Of a stretch of DNA of 64,000 bases, positions 45,158-55,926 are shown one piece after another. This DNA comes from Sialis fuliginosa (lineage: Eukaryota; Arthropoda; Insecta; Megaloptera; Sialidae), in the NCBI GenBank assembly GCA_961205875.1, contig OY540819.1, positions 5,830,501 to 5,894,500 of the forward strand, given 5' to 3'. A program made the position numbers and the translations under genes. The first letter of the stretch is position 1, and the number at the start of each line of letters is the position of its first letter. The notes below the pieces were generated by a model that saw only the letters and a program-made list of their open reading frames with translations, had not been told where the DNA came from and did no database searches.

Positions 45158-48100
45158 GTAAATCATTGAAACTGAAATAACATAAAAAATATGAGACTAA
45201 CTCCAGAAAATAGATAGTAAAAATGTGTTTTTTATTTTAATAATACTATACAAATTAGCAAATATAAGGATGGATTAGTAACATTAGTTTCTGGATAGCT
45301 CATAACAATCTTATTACAAATATAATATTATATTTTAGATTGTGAGAGTAACAGCTACAATAAAGTACAACTAGTGAAGACATTATCAGAACATAATTTA
45401 ATGGTAACATTTTCTGTGAATGATTATAAAGTTCCAAAAGAATTGAATCATATATTATTTTTATTACAATCGCCATGTATTAGTAGAACACGGTTTTCTT
45501 CATTATTTACAAGTGTAAGTATTATACAGGGTGTCCCATTTTAATCTATTTATTTATTTTTTTATCAATTAAATCAAAAAATGTTTCAAAGGAAAATTGT
45601 TTGGTTTTGGGGGGGAACCAAAATGGCGTTGATAATTTTTAATTTGGTGAAAGTCTTCAGGGTCAAATAAGGTATAAGTTGCTTATTTTTTCCCATAAAA
45701 TAAAATACTGTAATAAAAAATATAGGTTTACATTTGAAAAAAAATTGTTGACCTTATTTAACCCTGAAGATGTCACCAAATCAAAAATTAATATCGCCAT
45801 TTTTTTATTAAATTAATAGAAAAAAAATAATAAAGGGGGTGATAGATTAAGTCAATTAAAACAAAATCGATTACATTTTTTGTCGAAATATTCGCCCAAT
45901 ATTTCAACTACCTCATCCAAACAATTAAAGGAACAAGAAATTAAACATTTTTTTGGGTGTTTTTTGAAGTGCTGTATCTTTGTGAAAAATGGTCGTATCG
46001 AAATAAAACAAAAAGCATTTTAAAGCTTCAAGTTTCGTCAATATTTGTAAAGTAGCGATAGATTTACTAAAAGACCATAAAAGGTCATTTTTTGTACTTT
46101 TCAAACTAATGGTGAGGGTAAAAAAAATTTTATTTCAATAAAGTCATGAAAGGGTCTTGTAGGAAATTTATTCAAGTTTTTAAAACTGCACTTAAATTTA
46201 CTATTTAATCATTAGTTGCTGATATATTGATGATCGAAGACAAAAGAATCATTTTTCATTTAAAGTCAGATATCTCGGCAAAAAAAAATTGAGAGAGACC
46301 AAAAAAAAGAAAATTAAAGCTGAATAAACAAGTTAACTGAACAATGCATTGGTTTAACTGAAAAAAATTTTCCCAAGCCCGCGGACCCTTAAAAAATTTT
46401 TTTTTGTGTCCCAGTATTTCTTATGATTACGCGATAACCGTAACTAAAAAAAAATTATGCTAAAAAATCTCAAAACTAGAAACTTGAAGCTTTAAAATGC
46501 TTTTTGTTTTATTTCGATACGACCATTTTTCACAAAGATACAGCACTTCAAAAAACACCCCAAAAAAATGTTTAATGTCTTGTTCCTTTAATTGTTTGGA
46601 TGAGTGTATTTACCAATCAATTTTTCCTTCGTTTGTTTTTAGTTCATAAAAGCGAACTGGATATTATTTGTAAATGAAGATGAAGACATATACAAAATTA
46701 TTGGCGACACTTTCATTCCTTTTGAAGCAACATTTTTAGTAGCAAGGCAAATGATTAACGGGTCAATTGTTTTGAGTGAATTGTTTCAAACCAATTGGAA
46801 TCAGCCATTTCGTACGTCCACATATGCACTTCTTAAACAGAATTCTTCAATTGAAGTTTACTGTACAAGGGTATTATTTAGGTGCAGGGATAATCTGTAT
46901 GGTTTGAATATCAATGCAGCCGTGATGTGGAAATACTTTGTAAGAGTTTATATCTTATTTAATTATACAGTAAAAGCTCTTTATTCGCGAGGTATATGTT
47001 CCATAAATATGCTGCGAATACAGAAACCGTGAATACGGAATGGTAATTTATATGGGATTATAGGGGATACGTTCCTAGGTGACAAAATAAATAAACAAAT
47101 ACAATATAAAAAATCAATTTAATTGAAGTTTTTGACCATATTGATTAATTATTATCTTCAGGCTTAGGCAATGGTTTAAAGAATTTTATAATTTTTTCTT
47201 GCTTGGCAGTTTTTAAAAGCTCCTTCAATTCAGACTGATATTCAGCAGTGGCATTAGCAATTTGCCTCTTAAAAATAAGACTTCGTTCCATAGACGGATC
47301 AATTTTCATAAAGAAATCACAAAGCTAATTTGTAGCTTTTTATCAATGTGTTTTACCTAAAAAATGCCGAAAAATATCAGTTTCCCATAAGAACACATGT
47401 TAAATTTAAATTAATATATTTCCTAAAGGGCTCAGTGAATCAATTTAATATTTTGTCTATTGCATAAGAATGCTATTGGGAACATTCCAACCAATTTTCA
47501 TATATGTATTTGGTAGCATTTTGAAATACATCCCATACATCCTTAACAACATACTTTAGGCAAAGTTGTAATAAGGTCTATTTTACTTTTTTATTAGTCC
47601 ATTTGACGGCGTTTACAAAAGATATTGGGTTGGATACCTATTGGAATCCTTTTTATTATTATGTATGTACTGATTAGATCCGCGAATAAAGAAATCTTTA
47701 GCCGCGAATATAGGAATTGGGTCGCATTTTTTTAATCCGCGAATAGTGAAAACGCGAATGAAGGAAGCGCGAATAAGGAGCTTTTACTATATATTTAGTT
47801 CACTCATTATAACGAAATTTGGTTTCAACTAAATCAAACTAAAAACTTGGTAATGAATTGTCCATGTCGTAAATTATTAATATTCACAGGATGACATTAA
47901 AAAAAATTTATTTGGTTAATGAAATAAAAGTTTTTACATCATTGTAACTACAGTTCCTACTAGTACAAATATGGAAAATTAAAAACAAAAAAGTTATAAT
48001 TTTTTAGTCTCTTATAAAATTTTTGCAGCATGTGTCCTTAGTTAACTAGAAAAAATACCAGATGAATTTAGTATTCGAAACCACATTTTCAAATTTTTAT

Positions 48101-51100
48101 AGACGAATGAGTACCTATATACTTTTTCCATATCACAGAATAATATTTATATTTGTTTTTAACAAAATATATCCAATGCTTTATCAAATTTTCATTCTTG
48201 ACATATATCTAATGAAACCTTTGACAAAATTATGTAAATATTTATTAAACAGTTACCAGATTATAATGAGAGTTACGATGGTATACATATCTACGAAAAG
48301 ATTATTTCAAGATTTATAATAAATATTTGGTTATCTTTGGAATACGCATTGGATTTTCGGTAAGTTTTTCAAGAAAAAATTAAATAATGATATAATATAA
48401 TTTAAAATTTCAGTACAAACTATACGATTATGCATGACAAGAATAAAACGAATGAGCTGATTTCAAAAAGAGAAATAGATATTGGTTTATATCCATTTGT
48501 GATTAACAATTTAAGTGATTCTGTATATAGCCATCCTTACTATTCCTCCAGGTAAATAACGTATTTGACCGTTCAGGAATAAAATCATGTAGATTTTGAT
48601 TACCCCTGCATGCACTGTAAAATAGATTGGTTTACAATTATATACAATATACATATACAGTAGGGTGGTCGTTATTTCCCAAACTGCTCGGATCCTCGCT
48701 CCTACCCCCCAAAAAGTTAGTTTAGGACTATAAAAGAAGAAACCCGTCGTTAAAACTCCCAACAGTAGTCGCTAAACCCTGCCCGTTTTCAAAAAACCGT
48801 TTTTTCGCATTATTACGATGTTATATTCGATAATGCGTGATAAGGACGTTATAAAATTTTCCTAAAATTTTGTGGACAATTATATTTGTAGTATATTGAA
48901 GAAACTTTGTTCCTCTATCGTTTGAGATGTTTAAAAAAAATTTTTAACGTAAATATAACGTTCCAAATCCGGAAAAAAGCGAAAAATTAACCTTTTTTTG
49001 AGCTTTTTTGGAATTTTGAGAAATTTTCGAATTGTATTGGCCTAAACAAATGTTACTACATTAAAGTAGACTTTAAGACCTTTAATTTCTTTTTTTTAAG
49101 ATGTCTCTAAGTGATTTAGGTGCCGAGATATAATTGTTTAAATATTAAAAAAAATTAAAAACGTAATCTTTTAACAACGAACTTACACTCATCCAAACAA
49201 TTAAAGGAACAAGAATTTAAACATTTTCTTTGTGAAAAATGGCCGTATCGAAATAAAACAAAAAACATTTTAAAGCTTCAAGTTTCTAGTTTTGAGATTT
49301 ATTAGCATAATTTTTTTTGAGTTACGGTTATCGTGCAATCAAAAGAAATAGTGGGACACAAAAATTTTCCAATTAAAAAATTTTTTTTGAAGGGTCCGCG
49401 GGCTCGGGAAAATTTTTTTCACATAAACCAATGCATTGGTCAGTTAACTTGTTTATTTAGCTTTAATTTGTTTTTTTTTTATTTAATCATAAGTTGCTGA
49501 TATATTGATGATCGAAGACAATAGAATCATTTTTCATTTAAAGTCAGATATCTCGGCAAAAAAAATTGATAGAGACCAAAAAAAAACAAATTAAAGCTGA
49601 ATAAGCAAGTTAACTGACCAATGCATTGGTTTATCTGAAAAAATTTTCCCGAGCCCGCGGACCCTTAAAAAAAAATTTAAAAATTGGAAAATTTTTGTGT
49701 CCCACTATTTCTTTTGATTGCGCGATAACCGTAACTCAAAAAAAATTATGCTAATAAATCTCAAAACTAGAAAGCTGAAGCTTTAAAATGCTTTTTGTTT
49801 TATTTCGATACGGCCATTTTTCACAAAGAAAATGTTTAAATTCTTGTTCCTTTAATTGTTTGGATGAGTGTAAGTTCGTTGTTAAAAGATTACGTTTTTA
49901 AATTTTTTTAATATTTAAACAATTATATCTCGGCACCTAAATCACTTAGAGACATCTTTAAAAAAAGAAATTAAAGGTCTTAAAGTCTACTTTAATGTAG
50001 TAACATTTGTTTAGGCCAATACAATTCGAAAATTTCTCAAAATTCCAAAAAAGCTCAAAAAAAGGTTAATTTTTCGCTTTTTTCCGGATTTGGAACGTTA
50101 TATTTACGTTAAATTTTTTTTTTAAACATCTTAAACGATAGAGGAACAAAGTTTCTTCAATATACTACAAATATATTTGTCCACAAAATTTTAGGAAAAT
50201 TTTATAACGTCCTTATCACGCATTATCGAATATAACATCGTAATAATGCGAAAAAACGGTTTTTTGAAAACGGGCAGGGTTTAGCGACTACTGTTGGGAG
50301 TTTTAACGACGGGTTTCTTCTTTTATAGTCCTAAACTAACTTTTTGGGGGGTAGGAGCGAGGATCCGAGCAGTTTGGGAAATAACGACCACCCTAATATA
50401 CAGGGTGGCGCAACGAAAATGAAACGGTCGCGTTTTTGGTCAGTTAAAATAGGATTTTGAAAAAACGCTCGGACACGTCGATTTTGCTTTCAAGGGGGAC
50501 ATCTATTTCAATAAAATTTTTGCAAGAATCTTTTCAACCCTCTGCGCTATGAGCACAACCCTTAAAATTTTAAATAGCATGATAGGGTAAGTGATACCTC
50601 ATTTGAAAGGTTTTTTCATTCTAAACAAGGTGCTTTTTGTTTTTTTTCAAATCTGTTTAATTTTAGTCATGTTCTTTACATTTTTAATTCCATGAATGCA
50701 TTTATTTTCTGATTATCAAAAAACATTCAGAACTAAAATTCAAAACAAAGTAGGCTTATTATCTTATCAGATAATTCACAAAAATTTACTAACATCCAAA
50801 ACTTTAATTAATTCAATAAATGTTCAAATTGAGCTTCGCTAGCTTTCATACAAAAATACAAGTTATGCTCAAAATTATTTCTTACTTGTTGAAACGTTTG
50901 GGGAGTTAGTTGGCGACATTCCTCGATAATAAGCCTACTTTGTTTTGAATTTTAGTTTTGAATGTTTGTTTTGTTGATCAGAACATAAATGCATTCATGG
51001 AATTAAAAATGTAAATAACTTCACTAAAATTAAAGAGATTTGAAAAAAACAAAAATCATCTTGTTTAGAATGAAAAAACCTTTCAAATGAGGTATCACTT

Positions 51101-54100
51101 ACCCTATCATGCTATTTAAAATTTTAAGGGTTGTGCTCATAGCGCAGAGGGTTGAAAAGATTCTTACAAATATTTTATTGAAAAAGATGTCCCCCTTGAA
51201 AGCAAAATCGACGTGTCCGAGCGTTTTTTCAAAATCCTATTTTAACTGACTAAAAACGCGACCGTTTCGTTTTCGTTGCGCCACCCTGTATATTAATAAT
51301 AATAATCTTGTATTGTCAAATTTCGTAAATTGTTTATTATCACATTACTGTGGTATTTGCCTTGCAGCTATTATTGCTTCGGTTATATGCAAGGAAACAA
51401 TGAGTGCCAAAGTCAACAATTTCAGGGATGGTGAAATATTTGTTTCAATTAAAACATTTTCTGAAAATTGAAATATTTTTTAACTAAGTACCTAGCTCAT
51501 TCAATTTAACTGATCTCTATATAAGTTAAAGTAGCTAATGGAAAGTCCAGTTATTTAAAATTTAATTTATTGGTAAAAATATGAAATATTTTCTTCATTT
51601 TTTCTCTTACTGGCAATAAGTTCTCTGATATCAAAATTATCCAATTTCAAAAAAACAATTATTTACATAAAAATATTTGTACTAAAAAGAAAGTAGGTAA
51701 CATTTTTGTGTGTTAATTTTATTTGTTAACGTTTTAGGATGCAATTAATAGAAAAAGTACCATCAGAAGAAATTATCTGGTCCAATTTTCTACTACCTTT
51801 CAAAAATGATGTATGGTGGGCTATTGGGATTATGATCCTCGTATTTTCAATTATAATCACATACATGGAATATATTCAATGCGACAAGAATTTTTTCACA
51901 AATTTCAAAAACGTATTTTTTGCAATCTTTGTGGCTATAGCTCAGAGAGGTGATTATTATTTATTTCTAAAATAAATAAGTAAAATACGAGCATAACTTT
52001 GCTTGTGTATAACGTGGGGATGGGCACAATGAAACAATTTTAAAACGTTTCCGAGTAGTGCAATTATTTTTGTTTGTGATATCAGTTTGAAAAAATATAT
52101 AAGAAATTAATTTAAAACTAAAAATTTTATTTTAAAATAGTACCAAGCTAAGTTAATGTTTAGAATAACAATTATACTTGCTCCATTATTCTGAACTTTG
52201 TGAGAAATTAATAAAACTTAAATCTTCTATGGGAATGAAAAAAATTATTTTCAGCTTACATAATTAATATAGATATTATTTGCATTTCTTTATAAATCTT
52301 AAAACTAAAGTATTGTATTCACATACCAATTACGGTGTGTGTAAAAAAAAACAATATCTTTTTTCTTTGCTCTCATTACGAAATAAGTTAGTTTATGACC
52401 TAAAATAAATCCTTGCCGAAGGATTACCCTGTAGTTCAATTTTAAGAGATGCCGCAAAGGGGGTCCTGTTTGCTATTTAAATAACATTGAAAAATTATTC
52501 CTTAGTACTAAAGTTGGTATTACAGATTCATGATAATGGATAACAAAATATAAGGTCGTCATTTTCTACTAATGCCAGTTGTCGGCTGGGTCATTCTTTT
52601 TCCGATAGCTCAGTAGTAGGGTTATATATTGCTATGTAATTGGTATTTAAGAATATAAATATGCTGATTTTTTCAAAAATAAAATAATATTTAAAACTTA
52701 TTGCATTTACACTTTTACCTCTATAGGCTACTTTTATAGAGAATTAAATTTCCCATAAAATTAACAATTAACTTATTTTTATAAAAACAATAGTTTAGTT
52801 GCGAGAGCCTTTTAGACGTTCATTTTAACAAATAAATCACTTAGAATGTCTAAATTTTGATACGTCGATTTGAGAGTCATGACTTTGAAGACACTTTTTA
52901 GAGAATTTTATCTTCAACAATATGATGCCCTTAAAAAATGTTCAACAGTTATCATAAATCAATAATACCATCTTTAGTACTAAATAATCATTTCCCCACG
53001 TTATTAGGAAACAGTACTCTTTTTTGCGGTACCTCTTAAAATTGAACTACAGGGTAATCCTTCGGCGAGGATTTATTTTAGGTCATATTTTAGGTCGTAA
53101 CGAGAGCGAATGTTCATTTTTTTGACAGACCCTAACCCCCTTAGGTAACTTAATAGTACGTAACTCTTATATATATGTTTTTTATCAATTTTTAGCCGAA
53201 GACAACAAACCAATTTTCCAGTGTTCAAGAAGGCTGGCTTATGTAGTATTTTATCTGTTTGGATTCATAATATCCGTTTATTATTCATCTGCACTTACAA
53301 GTATGAAATCAATACAGACTTACAAGCCCCCTTTCGCAGATTTAACAGAATTCTATGAACAAGATGCATACAAACTGATACTACCACCATATCTAATGAT
53401 TTATGATGAAATAACGGTGTGTTCAAAATATTTTTAAGGTTACTTATGTCGAGTATTATAAAGAATTAGCTGACGCTATCTGCGGGGTGTCAAATTAACA
53501 TTAATTTGCTCGAGATTTTAGACGTACAATTATCACTACTGCTTGTAGATCGCTGATTTCCACTTAACGCGTCGTTTATATAAATCATACCATTGATTAC
53601 AACTGTCAATGAGTTGTCAATTATATTATTTAATACTCCGCAAATAGCGTTAGCTTAGCTTTTGCTACCAAGCAAATTCTTTATATTACCGGACATTAGT
53701 GTACTTTTTTTGTGTAATATTTTTATTATTTATTATATTAATTTAAATAAATACTAGTTATATTTTTTACAAATTATAATTTTATATTCTAATCTCATTT
53801 TTATTACATTTTAGTCACATTCTCACAAAGTTTTCCAACAGCTAAAAGAAAAATTAGCAACAGATGAAAATGTAAGGCCAAAAGATTTCGAGACATGCAT
53901 AGATCAAGTATGCGGTAACAAGTATGCTTGCTTTACAATGATGAAGAACAATTTGGATAAAAAATGTACAACCATAACTATACCCTCAACGTTAATTGTT
54001 TTTGGGGCCTTTAATATTCCTCATGGTTTTCCAGTTTTGGAACAAATAAACATAAAGTAAGTAATAATTAAATTAATAATATAGATAAAGAAAAGTTGGT

Positions 54101-55687
54101 TTTTCCTTATCTTAAAAGTAGTTCAATATTAAATACCCATGAATATTAAAAAACGAAATTAATATTTTTATAACGATTGACACGACTTATAATCAGAAGT
54201 TAAGAATCTGAAGTTAAAGTAATAGTTATAGCAATGTAAGTAATGTTGCTTTGTTTAACATAAAAAGCAAATTACCTATATAAAAACAATACATATAATT
54301 AAATATATAAATATATCTTTTTTAAACAACTACAGATGAGTCAATACTGTTTTTATATTGGGTGAGTAATTGCAATGAATGATAAAGTATGTGTAATCAA
54401 CTGTTTTCTGGTAAGGTATTTTTGTAATCATACTATAAACATATATATTATGTGTATTATAATTGTATGCATTTTTATCTTTATTGAATTTAAATCTTCA
54501 TTATACATAGATTGCTCTATTGACTATTATAAATAGACATTATATAGTAATAATATTAATTTTGTGGGTACATATGAACTCAAATCAAGTCAAATCCTAT
54601 AAATTCTTTCAATAAAAAAAACATTTTAATTGATATTGTATTACACTTTATATTATTCAAATATTTTTTTGAGCTGGGGATCTCATGATCTTTAGCCTCA
54701 AAGGTTTACTTATTATTAGAAAGGTAGGAAATTTATATGAAAATATCGACAGTTTATACGTCAATAAAAGAGGTATTATACTTACTAAACTTATTGAAAA
54801 TCATTTATTAAATAATAAATAACTTTTGTATTATATTTTTTTACTATATCATATAGGCAGGGTAGATAACCCAAAATTCAAAATAAAAGTTGTTTTAGAT
54901 AAGATACATTTGTATTGATTAATAAATAGGTACATAATATTGTCGTTCTATGAAAAGTCACCCCCATATAATCTACATATTGAAAAATGTATAACTTAGC
55001 CAAGTCTACCCTTCCTTTAAAAAAATAAACAAAACGTTTAATAATTTTTATAAGGAATCGTATATTAGTTACTGTTGATATCTAAGCGATATGAGTTAGG
55101 TATAACAATAAAACGAGTATATAAGAATGTTTAGAGTTAGATGGGCTGAGACGAAAGCGGATTGAATTTTAACGAAACAATTTTAACATTATTTTTCTCG
55201 CCGATAGTCTCAATATTCATTTTAACATTATTTAAAATTGCTTGATGGCTGTAAGATTCAAATTACACGCATATTAATTGTTATAAAAAAAATTCTTGGC
55301 TTCTGGGTATAAGTATTTACAGTAATCTTCTTCATGATAGTTATAAATCATTTGATCATTCATATTTTCAAATTTTAACTTTGTTTTTTTTTTAGAGTTT
55401 TGATGTTAAAGGAAAGAGGCATTACAGAGAGGATATATCACGCGACAACAATTCCAAAAACTGATATTGATTTACCTTTAAATAGTGTAAACTTAAATGA
55501 GGTTCTGGTCGTAATTATAAGCTTATATCTCACTTACATTATATCTACTTTGATTTTAATTTATGAACACGTGTTTCGATTTATTATTCGAGAAGTAATG
55601 GCATATATGAAGACTAGAAAAAGAAAACGTATTGGCAATATTAATAAAAATGGTTCCAAGAGAATAAGGGTTTTGACAAAACCTTAA
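45082..55687 (+). CDS. Divergent ionotropic receptor (IR), 10 exons, 607 aa
   Basis: Joined exons: 45082-45157, 45339-45514, 46643-46939, 48253-48359, 48414-48551, 51368-51430, 51738-51949, 53196-53416, 53815-54056 and 55396-55687, total 1,824 nt. All phases agree. Residues 1-20 are a signal peptide. Residues about 185-285 form ligand-binding lobe S1 (KREIDIGLYPFVINN). M1 is at about 312-329 (VWWAIGIMILVFSIII), the pore at about 340-357, and M2 at about 371-390 ending YYSSALTSMKS, the IR version of the iGluR SYTANLTAFL motif. S2 follows, then M3 at about 547-567 and a basic tail. The S1 arginine that binds glutamate in iGluRs appears replaced by Ser, as in many IRs. IRs are chemosensory cation channels working with co-receptors. 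The subfamily (IR75-like or lineage-specific) is not resolved. Confidence 0.9.
45339..45514 (+). CDS. IR exon 2
   Basis: The acceptor is ATTTTAG and the donor AAGT|GTAAGT (phase 0). It encodes the amino-terminal extracellular region (DCESNSYNKVQLVKTLSEHN, then FSVNDYKVPKELNHILFLLQ), which is not conserved among IRs. Confidence 0.85.
45527..45861. mobile_element. Degraded foldback element
   Basis: Starts ACAGGGTGTCCCATTTTAAT. Inner arms pair AATTTGGTGA...CTTCAGGGTCAAATAAGG with CCTTATTTAACCCTGAAGATG...CACCAAAT. The arms have diverged and the right boundary is approximate. Confidence 0.55.
45911..46606. mobile_element. Family A foldback MITE, TA target
   Basis: CTCATCCAAACAATTAAAGG at the left pairs with CCTTTAATTGTTTGGATGAG at the right, flanked by TA (45,909-45,910; 46,607-46,608). 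The arms continue through TCGTATCGAAATAAAACAAA. A second copy lies inside the palindrome at 49,186-49,870. Confidence 0.88.
46643..46939 (+). CDS. IR exon 3
   Basis: The acceptor is GTTTTTAG and the donor TTT|GTAAGA (phase 0). It encodes 99 residues including FIKANWILFVNEDEDIYKII and ending in CRDNLYGLNINAAVMWKYF, the usual lead-in to the S1 lobe (N-rich L.G..I.A). Confidence 0.9.
46968..47789. mobile_element. pogo/Tigger-like element with remnant ORF
   Basis: Ends CAGTAAAAGCTCTTTATTCG and CGAATAAGGAGCTTTTACTA are inverted and flanked by TA. It is 822 bp. Extra terminal-like motifs (GAATACGGAA, CGCGAATAGTG) occur just inside. It contains a 54-codon ORF on the - strand and is therefore an internally deleted derivative. 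Confidence 0.85.
47145..47309 (-). pseudogene. Transposon ORF remnant, possible pogo-type transposase C-terminus
   Basis: A 54-codon frame starts MKIDPSMERS and contains RQIANATAEYQSELKELLKT, then KIIKFFKPLPKPEDNN and a stop. A TAG lies just upstream, so it is truncated. pogo/Tigger transposases often end in a charged coiled segment and a short FF-containing tail. That comparison is from memory and tentative. Base composition is more balanced than the flanks. Confidence 0.4.
48253..48359 (+). CDS. IR exon 4 (S1 lobe)
   Basis: The acceptor is TTAAACAG; a second AG seven bases on would shift frame to stops. It encodes LPDYNESYDGIHIYEKIISR then FIINIWLSLEYALDF, matching the 'GYxxELIxxIxxxLNFxY' region of iGluR-type S1 lobes. 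The donor is TTCG|GTAAGT (phase 2). Confidence 0.88.
48414..48551 (+). CDS. IR exon 5 (S1 lobe)
   Basis: The acceptor is ATTTCAG and the donor CCAG|GTAAAT (phase 2). It encodes KTNELISKREIDIGLYPFVI then NNLSDSVYSHPYYSS, the S1 segment with DIG and HPYY. Intron 4 upstream is only 54 bases. Confidence 0.92.
48663..50393. mobile_element. 1.73 kb palindromic element (family B) with nested insertion
   Basis: GGGTGGTCGTTATTTCCCAA at the left pairs with TTGGGAAATAACGACCACCC at the right, flanked by TA. The arms of about 523 bp (48,663-49,185; 49,871-50,393) remain highly similar. A family A element occupies the middle, so the whole 1.7 kb can fold into a hairpin. No ORF is convincing. Confidence 0.92.
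49186..49870. mobile_element. Family A foldback nested at the centre of family B
   Basis: CACTCATCCAAACAATTAAA at the left and TTTAATTGTTTGGATGAGTG at the right, flanked by TA duplications (49,184-49,185; 49,871-49,872). Removing it plus one TA restores a perfect centre AACGAACTTAAGTTCGTT. Confidence 0.9.
50401..51288. mobile_element. Foldback element (family C) carrying a transposase C-terminus
   Basis: CAGGGTGGCGCAACGAAAAT at the left pairs with TTTTCGTTGCGCCACCCTG at the right, flanked by TA. The arms are about 365 bp and the unique centre about 160 bp. The centre encodes, on the - strand, the end of a transposase. Confidence 0.9.
50808..50930 (-). pseudogene. C-terminal fragment of a Tc1/mariner-type transposase
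   Basis: The reverse strand reads IIEECRQLTPQTFQQVRNNF, then EHNLYFCMKASEAQFEHLLN and a stop. The pattern V...F..RL..C......HFEHL followed by a stop is common at the ends of insect DDE transposases of the Tc1/mariner group. Only this tail survives, without catalytic motifs. It extends into the right arm of the palindrome. Confidence 0.6.
51368..51430 (+). CDS. IR exon 6
   Basis: A 63-nt exon with acceptor CTTGCAG and donor GGATG|GTGAAA (phase 2). It encodes SYYCFGYMQGNNECQSQQFQ then G, the end of S1 just before the first membrane segment. The choice of donor is forced by phase: Trp286 is split TG|G. Confidence 0.8.
51738..51949 (+). CDS. IR exon 7 (M1 and pore)
   Basis: The acceptor is GTTTTAG and the donor AGAG|GTGATT (phase 1). 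It encodes WMQLIEKVPSEEIIWSNFLL then PFKNDVWWAIGIMILVFSII and the pore segment NFKNVFFAIFVAIAQR. The LLPF..xVW motif before M1 is typical of IRs. Confidence 0.93.
51950..53195. other. IR intron 7
   Basis: About 800 of 1,246 bases belong to an inverted-repeat element (52,333-53,132). The flanks are AT-rich. Confidence 0.75.
52333..53132. mobile_element. Inverted-repeat element, TA target
   Basis: ATGACCTAAAATAAATCCTT...GGATTACCCTGTAGTTCAAT pairs with ATTGAACTACAGGGTAATCC...GGATTTATTTTAGGTCAT. The outer ends CGGTGTGTGT / ACAGACCC have diverged. TA flanks both sides. A duplicated TTTTAGGTC lies in the right arm. Confidence 0.8.
53196..53416 (+). CDS. IR exon 8 (M2 and S2 start)
   Basis: The acceptor is TTTTTAG and the donor ACG|GTGTGT (phase 0). 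It encodes CSRRLAYVVFYLFGFIISVY then YSSALTSMKSIQTYKPPFAD, the second membrane helix with the YYSSALTS signature. Confidence 0.95.
53446..53696. mobile_element. Inverted-repeat MITE, family E copy 2
   Basis: ATGTCGAGTATTATAAAGAA at the left and TTCTTTATATTACCGGACAT at the right are inverted. It shares ends with the element at 9,596-9,910 and occupies most of IR intron 8 (53,417-53,814). Confidence 0.7.
53815..54056 (+). CDS. IR exon 9 (S2 lobe)
   Basis: The acceptor is CATTTTAG and the donor TAAA|GTAAGT (phase 2). It encodes SHSHKVFQQLKEKLATDENV, a cysteine-bearing stretch CIDQVCGNKYACF, and FNIPHGFPVLEQINIK, the usual 'P..SPY...' segment before the last helix. Confidence 0.93.
54057..55395. 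other. IR intron 9
   Basis: AT-rich and, unlike most introns of this gene, with no recognisable inverted-repeat element. Confidence 0.6.
55396..55687 (+). CDS. IR exon 10 (M3 and tail)
   Basis: The acceptor is TTTTTTTTTTAG. It encodes KVLMLKERGITERIYHATTI, then a membrane helix LVVIISLYLTYIISTLILIY, and a lysine/arginine-rich cytoplasmic tail ending RVLTKP and stop. The position of the helix after S2 fits the family. Confidence 0.93.
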
Positions 55688-55920
55688 TCTATAATAACTG
55701 AAGATAACACTGTTTCATGATTACATTTTCGAGCCACTACATTATTTCTATTATAACATTTCTGGACTCGAAAATTATAATGCATACCTATGTACTATGT
55801 GCTTCAGAAGTTGTCTGCCACCGTAAAGGTAAAAATCGCTTACAACAGATTCAAAAATATTAAGGAAACATCATCGATTATCTTTTTCTAGGGCAGGGAT
55901 TATATAGTTACATCATTTGA

Positions 55921-55926
55921 AATAAA
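55921..55926 (+). terminator. Likely IR polyadenylation signal
   Basis: The first canonical AATAAA after the stop codon, 234 bases downstream. Confidence 0.45.

Larger units (their letters stand above)
45515..46642. other. IR intron 2, almost wholly transposon
   Basis: Filled by a degraded foldback (about 45,527-45,861) and a family A foldback (45,911-46,606). Almost no other sequence remains. Confidence 0.75.
46940..48252. other. IR intron 3
   Basis: Dominated by a pogo-like element (46,968-47,789) inserted 28 bases after the splice donor. The remainder, to the acceptor at 48,252, is AT-rich. Confidence 0.75.
48552..51367. other. IR intron 5, two abutting palindromes
   Basis: Of 2.8 kb, about 2.6 kb is made of two foldback elements, 48,663-50,393 and 50,401-51,288, separated by only a few bases (TAATATA). 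Confidence 0.85.
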
